Positions 42,417 to 52,200 of a DNA stretch of 64,000 nt are shown here, piece after piece. The position numbers and the translations under genes are program-made. Every line of letters starts with the position of its first letter. The stretch's first letter is position 1. This DNA comes from Herbidospora yilanensis. GTDB taxonomy: Bacteria > Actinomycetota > Actinomycetes > Streptosporangiales > Streptosporangiaceae. The notes beneath the pieces were generated by a model. The model was not told the DNA's origin. It saw only the letters and a program-made list of their open reading frames with translations, and did no database searches. The stretch is taken from NCBI RefSeq assembly GCF_001570565.1, contig NZ_BBXE01000026.1, forward strand, positions 62,001 to 126,000. The letters are read 5' to 3'.

Positions 42417-44413
42417 CAGTTCGCCTGCCCGGCCAGCGCCATCGCGGCGGGCAGCAGCACCCCTCTGATGATCGTCGCGTCGACCACGACCGCGAGGGCC
42501 ATTCCCACGCCCAGCATCTGGAGGAAGACGACGCCGGAGGTGGCGTACACGGCGAAGGAGGCCGCCAGGATCGCGGCCGCCGCGGTGACGAGCGGCGCGC
42601 TCCGCGCGATCCCGTTCGGTACGGAGGTCACGACGTCACCGGTGCGGTCGTACTCCTCCTTGATCCGGGAGAGCAGGAAGACCTCGTAGTCCATGGACAG
42701 GGCGTAGGCGACGCAGAACATCAGGATCGGGATGCTGGGCTCGATGCTGCCCGTTCGGTCCTGGAAGAGGAAGACCAGCGCGCCGAACATCACCGACAGG
42801 CTCAGCAGGTTCAGCGCCGCCGCCTTCAGCGGGGCCACGACGCTGCCGCTCATCACGAACAGCACCACACACGTGACCAGCACGATCAGCCCGGCGACCA
42901 GCGGCAGGCGGCCGACGACGCCGTCGCGGTAGTCGGTCAGCTCGGCCGGGTAGCCGCCGACGACGACCTCGGCGGGAGCCGGCACGGACCGGATGTCGGC
43001 GACCAGCTCCAGCCGGTCGCCGGAGGCCACGACCGACAACCAGGTCGCGCCTCCGGCCGCGAACCGGGTCCCCTCGGGCGTCTCGACCGGCCGCCCGTCG
43101 GCGAACGACCCGGCGGCCGAGTCGACCCGGGCGACGCCCTCGATCCGGGACAACTCCGCCGCGTAGGCGGCCGGAAGGATCCCCGAGGGCGCGACGACCT
43201 GGACCGCGTCCGCCTCCTCGACCGGGAAACCGGCTCTGACCTGGTCGTAGAGCTGACGGGCCGGGGCCGATTCCGGCAGCACGCGGTCGTCGGGCAGGCC
43301 GAACCTGATGCCGAGGAACGGCGCGCCGAGCAGCAGGACGAGCGCCAGCGCGGCCCCGCCGAGCAACAGCGGCCGGCGCATGACCCGGGTGGCCACCTCC
43401 CCCCAGAAGACCGGCGGAGCCGCCGCGCGCCGCCGGGTGACCCGGTGGCCCAGCAGCCGCAGCGCCGCGGGCAGCAGCACCGTGGCGCTGGGGACGGCGG
43501 CGGCGACGACCGCGAGGCCTGCGTACCCGAACGACCGGAGGAACGGGAACGGGAAGGCGAGCAGGACCGCGAGCGCGGCGGCGACGGTGACGCCGCTGAA
43601 CACGACGGTCCGCCCGGCGGTCCGGACGGTCCGGGCGACCGCCTCGGCGACCTCCGCGCCCCGGCCGAGCTCCTCGCGGAACCGGAAGACGACGAACAGG
43701 CCGTAGTCGACGCCGAGGCCGACGCCCATGACGAGGGCGAGGTTGGCGGCGAACGTGGAGACGTCGGTGAACAGGGTCACCCCGCGGATCAGCGCCAGCG
43801 AGCCGGCCACGGCCGCGACGCCGACGGCGAGGGTGACCAGCGCGGCGGCGAACCGGCGGTAGACCAGCCAGAGCAGCAGCAGGACCATCGGCAGCACGAC
43901 CAGCTCGGCGCGCAGGAAGTCGGCCCTGGCCTGCTCCATGACCTGCCGGAACACCTCGTCTCCCCCGCCGACCTCGACCTTGACCAGCGGCCCGTCGCGG
44001 GTGAACGACGGGACCAGCGCGGGCAGCACGGCGCGCCGCACCGTGTCGGCGTCGCCGGGGATCCAGGCGAGCACGAGCGCCTGGCGGGCGTCCTGGCTGC
44101 GCAGGGTGGCCGAGCCGCGGGTCCAGTACGACCAGGCGTCCCCGGACCGGGCGGCGAGTTCGCGGGTCAGCTCGCGGCCCGCCTCGGCCACCTCCGGGTC
44201 GTCGACGGTGCCCCGCCGGGCCGTGACGAGGAGGGCGAGGTTGGGACTGCCGGTGCCGAACCGGTCGGCGAGCGCCTCCTTGGCCCGCATCGACTCCGAG
44301 CCGGGGGCCTCGAAGCGGTTGAGGGACAGGGCGTTGAGCGTTCCGGCGGCCACGGCTCCGGCGGCGAGCGTGATCAGGACACCCAGGACGAGCACCCATC
44401 TGGCTCCGCGCAC
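42380..44413 (-). CDS. MMPL-family RND transporter
   Basis: This 677-residue inner-membrane exporter has two homologous halves. Each has a periplasmic loop followed by clustered spans (LVVLPMVLLLLWLVYRRF, then MGVGLGVDYGLFVVFRFREEL in the first; LIVLVTCVVLFVMSGS, then CVAYALSMDYEVFLLSRIKEEY in the second). The paired GxDYG and SMDYE motifs in the membrane are those of MMPL proton relay residues. It probably exports a lipid or drug. Two TetR-type operators lie between it and the divergent TetR gene. Confidence 0.93.
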   Translation of the reverse strand: MRGARWVLVLGVLITLAAGAVAAGTLNALSLNRFEAPGSESMRAKEALADRFGTGSPNLALLVTARRGTVDDPEVAEAGRELTRELAARSGDAWSYWTRGSATLRSQDARQALVLAWIPGDADTVRRAVLPALVPSFTRDGPLVKVEVGGGDEVFRQVMEQARADFLRAELVVLPMVLLLLWLVYRRFAAALVTLAVGVAAVAGSLALIRGVTLFTDVSTFAANLALVMGVGLGVDYGLFVVFRFREELGRGAEVAEAVARTVRTAGRTVVFSGVTVAAALAVLLAFPFPFLRSFGYAGLAVVAAAVPSATVLLPAALRLLGHRVTRRRAAAPPVFWGEVATRVMRRPLLLGGAALALVLLLGAPFLGIRFGLPDDRVLPESAPARQLYDQVRAGFPVEEADAVQVVAPSGILPAAYAAELSRIEGVARVDSAAGSFADGRPVETPEGTRFAAGGATWLSVVASGDRLELVADIRSVPAPAEVVVGGYPAELTDYRDGVVGRLPLVAGLIVLVTCVVLFVMSGSVVAPLKAAALNLLSLSVMFGALVFLFQDRTGSIEPSIPILMFCVAYALSMDYEVFLLSRIKEEYDRTGDVVTSVPNGIARSAPLVTAAAAILAASFAVYATSGVVFLQMLGVGMALAVVVDATIIRGVLLPAAMALAGQANWWAPRLLTRRRR

Positions 44414-44442
44414 GACGAATCGATCCCCTTGGTAGGATTTTT

Positions 44443-44458
44443 GCGAGCAATCGCTCGC
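44443..44458. promoter_or_regulatory. TetR-type operator 1 of the MMPL/TetR promoter
   Basis: GCGAGCAATCGCTCGC has perfect 6-bp arms. Together with the second site, 27 bp away centre to centre, it lies in the 91-base divergent promoter. Confidence 0.75.
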
Positions 44459-44469
44459 GTTTGAACAAT

Positions 44470-44485
44470 ACGAGCGGTCGCTCGC
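44470..44485. promoter_or_regulatory. TetR-type operator 2 of the MMPL/TetR promoter
   Basis: ACGAGCGGTCGCTCGC repeats the arms CGAGC/GCTCG of operator 1 and, like it, is followed by GTTT. It lies 19 bases upstream of the tetR start. Confidence 0.75.
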
Positions 44486-44504
44486 GTTTTCAAGGGAGAT
44501 CGTG

Positions 44505-45104
44505 ATGGAGCGACGCCGGCAGGCGCGCGGTGAGCGGCGGATGGCCGAGATCCTCGACGCGGCGGCCGACGCCTTCGCCGAACTGGGCTACGAGAAGGCG
44601 TCCACGAACGCCATCGCCGCACGGGCCGGCATCTCGCCCGGGTCGCTCTACCAGTTCTTCCCGAGCAAGGAGGCGGTGGCCCGCGCGCTGGCCGACCGGT
44701 TCGTGACCGACATGCGGGCCGCCCACGCCTCGGCGTTCGGCGGGGCCGACGTCGCGGGCATGGACCTCGGCGAGCTGCTCGACCTGGTGGTCGACCCGCT
44801 GGTGGCGTTCAACCTCGCCAACCCGGGGTTCAAGGCCCTGTTCGCCCGGCCCGACATGCCGTCGGCGCTCGCCGAGTCGTCGCAGCCGATCCAGGCGGCG
44901 ATGCTGGGGCAGGTCGAGTCGATCCTGGACGCCCGGGTGCCGGGGCTCGCCCCGGCCGACAGGGCGAGGAGCGCGCGGGTGCTGGTCCGCGTCTTCCAGG
45001 CCATGACGCCGCTCGTGGCGGCGGCGCCGGAGGAGGAGCGCCCGGCCGAGATCGCCGAGCTCAAACGGGTGCTGGGGGGATATCTGACGTCGCTCAGCGC
45101 GTAG
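44505..45104 (+). CDS. TetR/AcrR-family regulator of the MMPL exporter
   Basis: This 199-residue repressor has an HTH at residues ~15-60 (EILDAAADAFAELGYEKAST, then AIAARAGISPGSLYQFFPSKEA) and a helical effector domain. ATG 44505 is six bases from GGGAG and preferred to GTG 44502. It is divergent from the MMPL gene, with paired operators between them, so both are probably derepressed by an exported compound. Its 3' end overlaps the convergent DUF11 gene by 11 bases. Confidence 0.94.
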   Translation: MERRRQARGERRMAEILDAAADAFAELGYEKASTNAIAARAGISPGSLYQFFPSKEAVARALADRFVTDMRAAHASAFGGADVAGMDLGELLDLVVDPLVAFNLANPGFKALFARPDMPSALAESSQPIQAAMLGQVESILDARVPGLAPADRARSARVLVRVFQAMTPLVAAAPEEERPAEIAELKRVLGGYLTSLSA

Positions 45105-45651
45105 CGCTCGTCCGGCGGCGCCACACGAGCACCAGCAGCACCGCCAGCAGGGCGGCGCCCGCCCCCCAGGCCACCGGCACCGACGACCCCTGGGTCTTCA
45201 TGGCCACCGGCGCGGGGGCGGCCACGGGGGCGGAGTCGGTCGCGCACACCAGGGGCCGCGCCTCACCCGAGCGGGCCGCGCACGAGACCACCGCCAGGCG
45301 CTTCAGGCCCGGGGTCAGCCGCTTCACGTCCATGGTCACGCTGAACGTCACGGTCTCGCCGGCCCTCAGCGGGTGCGTCCAGCGCACCCGGCCGTCGGCC
45401 GCCTTCCCCGACGGCGACGACGAGACCAGCGTCAGGCCGGGGTCGATCGTCTGGCTGATGTCGAGGGACCTGGCGTCGCCGGCGCCGGTGTTGGTCACCG
45501 TCGTCGTGTAGGTCAGCCGCTGCCCCTGCCGGATCGCATCGCCGCCGCCCTCGACCGCGATGGTCAACTGGACTTTCGGTTTCGCGTGTGCGGCCGGCGC
45601 CGCGAACAGCAGCACGGCGATTATCGCCGCGACTTTTCCCCAAAACGCCAT
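45094..45651 (-). CDS. DUF11-domain protein with C-terminal membrane anchor (surface-complex gene 4)
   Basis: This 185-residue exported protein has a signal peptide (AAIIAVLLFAAPAAHA), a single DUF11-type Ig-like domain (LTYTTTVTNTGAGDARSLDIS, then GLTLVSSSPSG and RWTHPLRAGETVTFSVTMDV), and a C-terminal span VAWGAGAALLAVLLVLVWRRR with a basic tail. It lacks an LPxTG motif, so it is likely membrane-anchored. ATG 45651 follows GGAGGGACC. It is the last gene of the operon holding the giant DUF11 protein and probably provides a membrane docking point with the same fold (inference). Confidence 0.8.
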   Translation of the reverse strand: MAFWGKVAAIIAVLLFAAPAAHAKPKVQLTIAVEGGGDAIRQGQRLTYTTTVTNTGAGDARSLDISQTIDPGLTLVSSSPSGKAADGRVRWTHPLRAGETVTFSVTMDVKRLTPGLKRLAVVSCAARSGEARPLVCATDSAPVAAPAPVAMKTQGSSVPVAWGAGAALLAVLLVLVWRRRTSATR

Positions 45652-45701
45652 GGTCCCTCCAGAGGCCGGCGGACGAATATTCCGCCGGCCATTCTCCGGC
45701 A

Positions 45702-46211
45702 TTAGAGCGTGGTGGCGATGTAATTCAGCGTGCCCGTGTAGGTGTCGGGGCGGACGAACGGAACGGTGATGCGGTAGTTGTTCGCGATGACGTCGCCCGT
45801 GGGCGCCGACGCGGACGCCTTGGTGTCGACGACGACCGGCGCCGCCGGGTTCACGGGAGTGAAGGTGCCCGCCTGCGCCGGGCCGCTCACCTCCAGCAGC
45901 GAGGCCGGGATGACGTCGGCGGAGCCGCCGATCGACGGCAGCAGGTTGGGCGTCGTCGGCTGCACCGTCACGGTGTAGCCGGCGAAGTTGTTCGTGGTCA
46001 CGCGCATGGTCACCGGGGACGCGGTGGTCACGACCGCACCCGGCACGCCGGTCAGCGTGAACGACGGGGTCAGCTCGGTGAGAGTGATCTCGTCGGTGAC
46101 CGCGACGATCGCCTCGGTGTTGCCGGTGGCCGTGTCGGCGGCGGCGGGCACGGCGTGCAGCACGCCCGCGAGGCAGGCGAAAGCCGCGCACGCGATTTTG
46201 ATGTCAGGCAT
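45702..46211 (-). CDS. Small secreted WxL-like surface protein (CscB-like)
   Basis: This 169-residue exported protein has a signal peptide ending near VPAAA. Its mature part aligns by eye with the last ~130 residues of the giant neighbour: LTELTPSFTLTGVPGA against LADLTRNFTLTGPPDS, NNFAGYTVTV against NSPTGYTVTV, NNYRITVPFV against NDYEVDIPFV, and the endings DTYTGTLNYIATTL against GSYSVTLDYIASTS. The ending resembles the terminal strand of Firmicute WxL domains (YTGTITWTL-type) with Tyr replacing Trp. ATG 46211 is preferred to TTG 46229. It lies 62 bases downstream of the giant gene in the same operon. Confidence 0.75.
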   Translation of the reverse strand: MPDIKIACAAFACLAGVLHAVPAAADTATGNTEAIVAVTDEITLTELTPSFTLTGVPGAVVTTASPVTMRVTTNNFAGYTVTVQPTTPNLLPSIGGSADVIPASLLEVSGPAQAGTFTPVNPAAPVVVDTKASASAPTGDVIANNYRITVPFVRPDTYTGTLNYIATTL

Positions 46212-46273
46212 TTGTCCCATCCCTTTCAATTAACCTCGTCAGCCATGATCACCGCGTTTTACCGTAGTTAAAC

Positions 46274-49200
46274 TCACGATGTGCTGGCAATGTAGTCGAG
46301 GGTCACCGAATAGCTCCCGCTCGGAACAAAAGGAATATCAACCTCATAATCATTCGAGAGTGAATCTCCGATTTGCGCCGACGGCCGGGACTGCTGGTGC
46401 ACCACGATCGGCGTCGTCGCCGACAGCGGCCGGAACCCCGACGTCCCGGGCGACCGCACCTTCAGCGCGGAGATCGGGATCGAGGCGCCGGTCACCGGCG
46501 AGGTCAGCGCGGTCGCCGACGACCGCACGGTCACCGTGTAGCCGGTCGGGCTGTTGGTGATGACGTTCATCGTCACGACGCCGTCGCCGCGTCGCGTGCT
46601 GTCGGGTGGGCCGGTCAGGGTGAAGTTCCTGGTCAGGTCGGCCAGGGCGATGCTCTGGGCGAGCACGCCGATGGTCGTCGAGCAGCGCGGGTCGGACGAA
46701 CCCACCGCACAGTTGGAGCCCCGGGTGGGCGACGTGATCGTGGTGGCCAGGGTGCCGTTCCCGGCGGCCGGGTCGATCCGCGCCGAATAGGTGACGGTCG
46801 CCGTCACGCCCTCCGCCAGGTCGCCCGTCCAGATCAGCTCGCCGTCGACAGGCGACACGAAGCCCGAGGACGCCCAGGCGTCGCCGCCGTAGATCGCCAC
46901 GCCGACCGGGTCGGTGTAGGTCGCCCCCGTGTACGACGTCTCCCCCGTGTTGGCGACCGTCACGGTGTAGTGCACGATGCCCCCGCCCACGATGCTCGCC
47001 GTGTCGGCCTGTTTGGTGATCGTGAGTTGTGGCGTCAGCACCCGCACGGTCGTCGAGCACGACGGGCCGCCCGGACAGGTCGCGCCGCTCGTCGGCGACA
47101 CGACCTGCTGGGTGAGCCGGTCGTCGCCCGGATCCGGATCCTTGACGCGCACCGAGAAGGTGACCGTGACGACCGCGCCGACGGCCAGGTCGCCGGTCCA
47201 CGACAACGTCGGCTCGGCGTAGTTCACCACGCCCGAGGTCGCCGTGGCGTCGCCGCCGTAGTCCGCGTCGCCGAGCACACCGACCAGGGACGTGCTCCAG
47301 GTCGCGTCCTGGTAGGGCGCCTCGCCGGTGTTCGCGGCGGTGATCGTGTAGGTCACGACGTCGCCCGGGGTCGCGGTCTGCCGGTCGGCGACCGTGGTCA
47401 GGGTCAGTTCCGGGATGAGGACGGTGACCGTGGTCGTACAGGCCTGGCAGTCGAGGCCCGGCGTCGTGGAGGCGAGTTCGCTGGTCAGCGTGCCGCCGTC
47501 GCCGCCCGGGTCGATCACGGTGATCGAGGCGGTCGCGGTGACCGACTCGCCGGGGGCCAGCGGGCCGTTCCAGGTGACCGAGCCGTCGAGGTTGAAGGTC
47601 AGGGCGCCGCCGCCGACCAGGGCGTCGTTGTTGTACTCGGCGTTCGCCAGCGCGCCGGCCAGCGACAACGTGAAGTCGCCGGGGGTGAGGTCCGTGCGGC
47701 CGGTGTTGGTCGCCGTCACCGTGTAGCGGACGACGTCACCCGGCATCGCGACCGTGCGGTCGGTGGCGGTGACGACGGTGAACACCGCCACCGGCACGTC
47801 GGTCCCGCAGCGCGGGTCGGTCCCGCAGTTGCCGCCGGTCGTCGGGGAGGTGATCCGGCTCGACAACATCCGGTCGCCCGGGTCGGGGTTCCGGACGGTG
47901 ACCGAATAGGTGATCGTCGCCGACTGGCCGGGAGCCAGCGCGCCCGTCCAGGCGAGTTCGCCGGGCGAGTAGCCGACGGTCCCCCTCGTGGCGCCGCCGT
48001 CGTCGTTGTAGACGGCGTCGTCGAGCACCCCCGCCAGCGCGTCGGTGAACGTGGCCGCCGGGTGGCTCGTCTGCCCGGAGTTGGTGGCCGTGATCGTGTA
48101 GGTCACCGTCCCGCCCGGGGCCGTCGACCCCGGGCTCGCCGACTTCACGATCGTCAGCGCCGGGGTGAGGATCTGGACGCTGCTCGCGCACGCCCCGCAC
48201 GACACTCCTTCGGCGTCCGACGTCACCGTGTTGGCCATGATCTTGTCGCCCGGGTCGGGCGACCGCACGGTCATCGTGTAGGTCACCGTCGCCGACACTC
48301 CCACCGCCAGGTCGCCGGTCCAGGTCAGCGCCGAGTCGGCGAAGGCCGCCGAACCGGTCGTGGCGGCGGCGTCCGCGCCGTACACCGCGTCGTCGAGCGT
48401 GCCCGCCAGCGGGTCGGTGACGCTGATCCCCGTGTAGGGCGTCTCGCCGGTGTTCGCGATCGTGATCGTGTACGCCACCACGTCGCCCGGCTCGGCCGTC
48501 ACGCGGTCGGCCGTCTTGGCGATGGTGAGCTCCGGCACCAGCACGGGCACGTCGAGCGCGCACGACGGGCCGGAGCCGCCCGCCGGGCAGTTCGAGCCCG
48601 GCGCGGCCGACACCACCCGGGTCGCGATCCGCCGGTTCCCGGTCGGCGGCGCGTTGGCCGTGAACGGCGACGCCACCGTGACGCTGCCGCCGACGGGGAC
48701 GTCGCCCGTCCAGACGAGGTCGAGACCCTCGACCGACAACGTCCCCGAGGTGAGCGTCGTGTCGCCGGTCGGCGTGGCCGCGTCGACCAGGTCCCCGGCG
48801 GGGATCGACACGCGGATCCCGCGATAGGGCGTCTGCCCGGTGTTGGTGAACACGGCGGTGAGCTGCAACGCCTGCCCCGGCTTGACGCTGCCGGCGCTGG
48901 ACGACACGGCGATGTCCAGCTCCGACACGGTGACCCCGGCCGAGCAGCGCGGGTCGGCGCCGCCGGCCGGGCAGTTGCCCCCGGGCGAGGCCGAGGTGAG
49001 CGCGCCGGTGAGCAGGTCGTCGCCGGAGCCGCGCACCGGATCGACCGTCACCGAGTAGGTGACCGTCACCGCGCCCCCGGCCGGGACGTTCCCGGTCCAG
49101 GTCACGTTCGGCGACGTGAAGGCGGCCGTGCCCGACGTCGCGGTCAGGTCGCCGTTGTACGTGGCGTCGTCCAGCACCCCCGTCAGCGGGTCGGTGAAGG

Positions 49201-52200
49201 TCGCCCCCACATAGGTCGTGGCGGCGGAGTTGGCCACGGTGATCGTGTACGTCACCACCCCGCCCCGCACCACCGACGACGGGTCGGCCGTCTTGGTGAA
49301 GGTGAGGTCGGTGACGTCGGTGACCGGCACGGTGACCGCGCACGGCGTGCCGGCCGACCCCGCCGGGCAGTCGGCGCCCTTGGCCGCCGAGGTGGTCACC
49401 GCGGTCAGCCGCCTGTCGCCCAGGTCGGGGTTGTCGACGACCGCCGTGAAGGTGATCGTCGTACCGGCGCCGACGGCGAGGCCGCCGGTCCAGGTGAGCA
49501 CCGGCGCCGTGTAGGCCACCGACCCCGACGTGGCGACGGCGTCGCCGCCGTACGCGGCGTCGTCGAGCAGCCCCGCCAGGTCGGTGAGCGCCGTGGTGCC
49601 CAGGTAGGGCGTCTGGCCGGTGTTGGTGATCGTCGTGGTGAAGGTGACGGTGTCGCCGGGAACGGCGGTCTGCCGGTCGGCCGAGGTCGCCACGGTCAGC
49701 GCCGGAGTCAGCACGACCACCCTCGACGTGCAGGCCGGGACGCACGTGCTGCCCGGCGCGGCCGAGGTCACCGCGTTGATGAGCTGCTTGTCGCCCGGAT
49801 CGGGGTCGCGGACGGTCACGCTGTAGGTGACGATCGCGGAGGCCCCGACGGCCAGGTCGCCCGTCCAGGTCAGTTGCGGCGTGGCGAAGACGGCCGTGCC
49901 CGTCGTGGCCGACGCGTCGTTGCCGTAGACGGCGTCGTCGAGCAGACTGCTCAGGTCGTCGGTCACGCTGATCCCGGTGTAGGGCGTCTGGCCGGTGTTG
50001 GTGATCGTCGTCGTGTAGTGGACGACGCCGCCGGGCTCCTGGGTGGTGGTGCCGGGCGTGGTCGTGATGGTCAGGGCGGGGACCAGCACGTCGATCCGCG
50101 CGGTGCAGGCCGGGTCGGTCCCGCCGGCCGGGCAGGAGCCGCCCGGCGCGTCGGAGACGAGCGTGCCCCGGATGACCTTGTTTCCGGTGCCGGGGTTCCG
50201 CACGGTCAGCGTGCCGGTGACGGTCACCGTGCCGCCGACGGGGATGTCGCCCGTCCAGTTGATGCCGGTTGGACCCAGGACGAGGTTCCCCGAGCTGGCG
50301 ACCTGGTCGCCGTTCGGGACGGCGTCGTCGATCACGTCGGCGCTGGAGGCCGCCACGGTGAGGCCCGTGTAGGGCATCTGGCCCGTGTTGGCGAACGTCG
50401 CGCTCAGGTGGATGACCGAGCCGGGTGTGGTGCTCGTCTCGGTGAAGGCCTGGCTGAGGGCGAGCCTGGACAGGCGCACCGTCGAGGAGCAGCCGGTCGG
50501 GCAGGTCGACCCGGGGTCGGTCGAGACGACCGTCCCGGTGATCAGGCCGTCGCCGGGGTCGGGGTCGCGCACCGTCACCGAATAGGTGATCGTCGTGGTC
50601 GCGCCGACGGCGAGGTTCCCCGTCCAGGTCAGGTTCGGCGCGGTGTACGTCACCGTGCCGGAGCTCGCGGCGGCGTCGCCGTTGTAGACGGCGTCGTCGA
50701 GGAGCTGGGCGAGCTGGTCGGTCAGGCTCGCCCCGGTGTAGGGCGTCTGGCCGGTGTTCTCGGCCGTGATCGTGTAGCGGATCACGTCGCCCTGGACGGC
50801 GCCGGTCCGGTCGGCCTGCCGCGTGATCGACAGGCCGGGCACGAGCACGTTCACCACGGAGGTGCAGTTCGGGTTCGACGACCCCGAAGGGCAGGTGCTG
50901 CCCAGCGTCGACGACACCACTGTGTTGATCATGAGGCGGTCGCCGGGATCGGGGTTCTTCACGGTCACCGTGTACGTCACCGTCGCCGTGGCCCCCACCG
51001 CGAGGTCGCCCGTCCACGACAGCACCGGGGCGTTGTAGGAGAGCGTGCCGGAGGTGGCCGCGGCGTCGCCGTTGTAGACGGCGTCGTTGAGCACGCCGGC
51101 CAGCGACTCGGTGAAGGTCGCGCCCTGGTAGGGAGTCTGGCCGGTGTTGGCGGCGGTGATCGTGTAGGTGACCGTGTCGCCGGGTGTGACGGTCGGGGAG
51201 CTCGCGGTCTTCGTCAGGGTGAGCCGCGGTTGCAGGATCGGGACGGACGTCGTACACGACACGCAGTTCAGGCCGGCCGTCGTCGAGGTGACGTTGCCGG
51301 TCACCGCGCCCGTGGCGGGATTGCCGACGGTGACCGACGCGGTGGCGGTCACCGACTGGCCGGGCGCGAGCGGGCCGGTCCAGGTGATCGTCCCGTTCGG
51401 GTTCAGCGTCAGGTTGCCCGAGGTGGCGGTCGCGTCGTTGCCGTATGTCGCGTCTCCGGCCGGCGCGAGCGTGAAGTTCGCCGCCGGATAGGTCGTCTGC
51501 CCGGTGTTGGTGGCGGTCACCGTGTAGCGCACCACCCCGGTCGGCGTCGTGCTCGACACGTCGGTGGCGGTGGTGACGGTGAGCCGCGGCACCAGCGTCG
51601 TGACGGTGCTCGTGCACGGGCAGTTGTTCCCCGGACTGGCCGAGGTCACCGTGTTGGTCAGCGAGCGGTCGCCGGGGTCGGGGTCGCGGACCGTCACCGA
51701 GTAGGTGATGGTGGCCGACGCGCCCGCGGGCAGGTTGCCCGACCACGACAACGTCGGCGCACCGTAGTTCACGGTGCCCGAGGTCGCCGCCGCGTCATTG
51801 TTGTACGTCGCGTCGTCGAGCACTCCTGCGAGCGCGTCGGAGAACGTGGCCGGGGAGTACGCCGTCTTCCCGGTGTTGGTCACCGTGATGGTGTAGTTCA
51901 CGGTCGCCCCCGGCGTGGGGCCGGCCGCGTCGGCCGTCTTGCCGATGACGAGCGCCTGCAGCGTGACCGTCGACCGGCAGCGGCTGTCGCCGCTCGACGC
52001 GGCGCAGTTGGTGCCCGAGGCCGGCGAGGAGACCGTGTCGGTCAGGATGCCGTTCCCGCCCGTCCGCACGGTCACCGAGTAGGTGATCGTCGCGGTCGCC
52101 CCGGCGGCCAGATTGCCGGTCCAGGTGACGTTCTGCCCGGCGAACGAGACGTTCCCGAGCGAGGCGGCGAGGTCGCCGTCGTAGGTGGCGTCGTCGAGCA

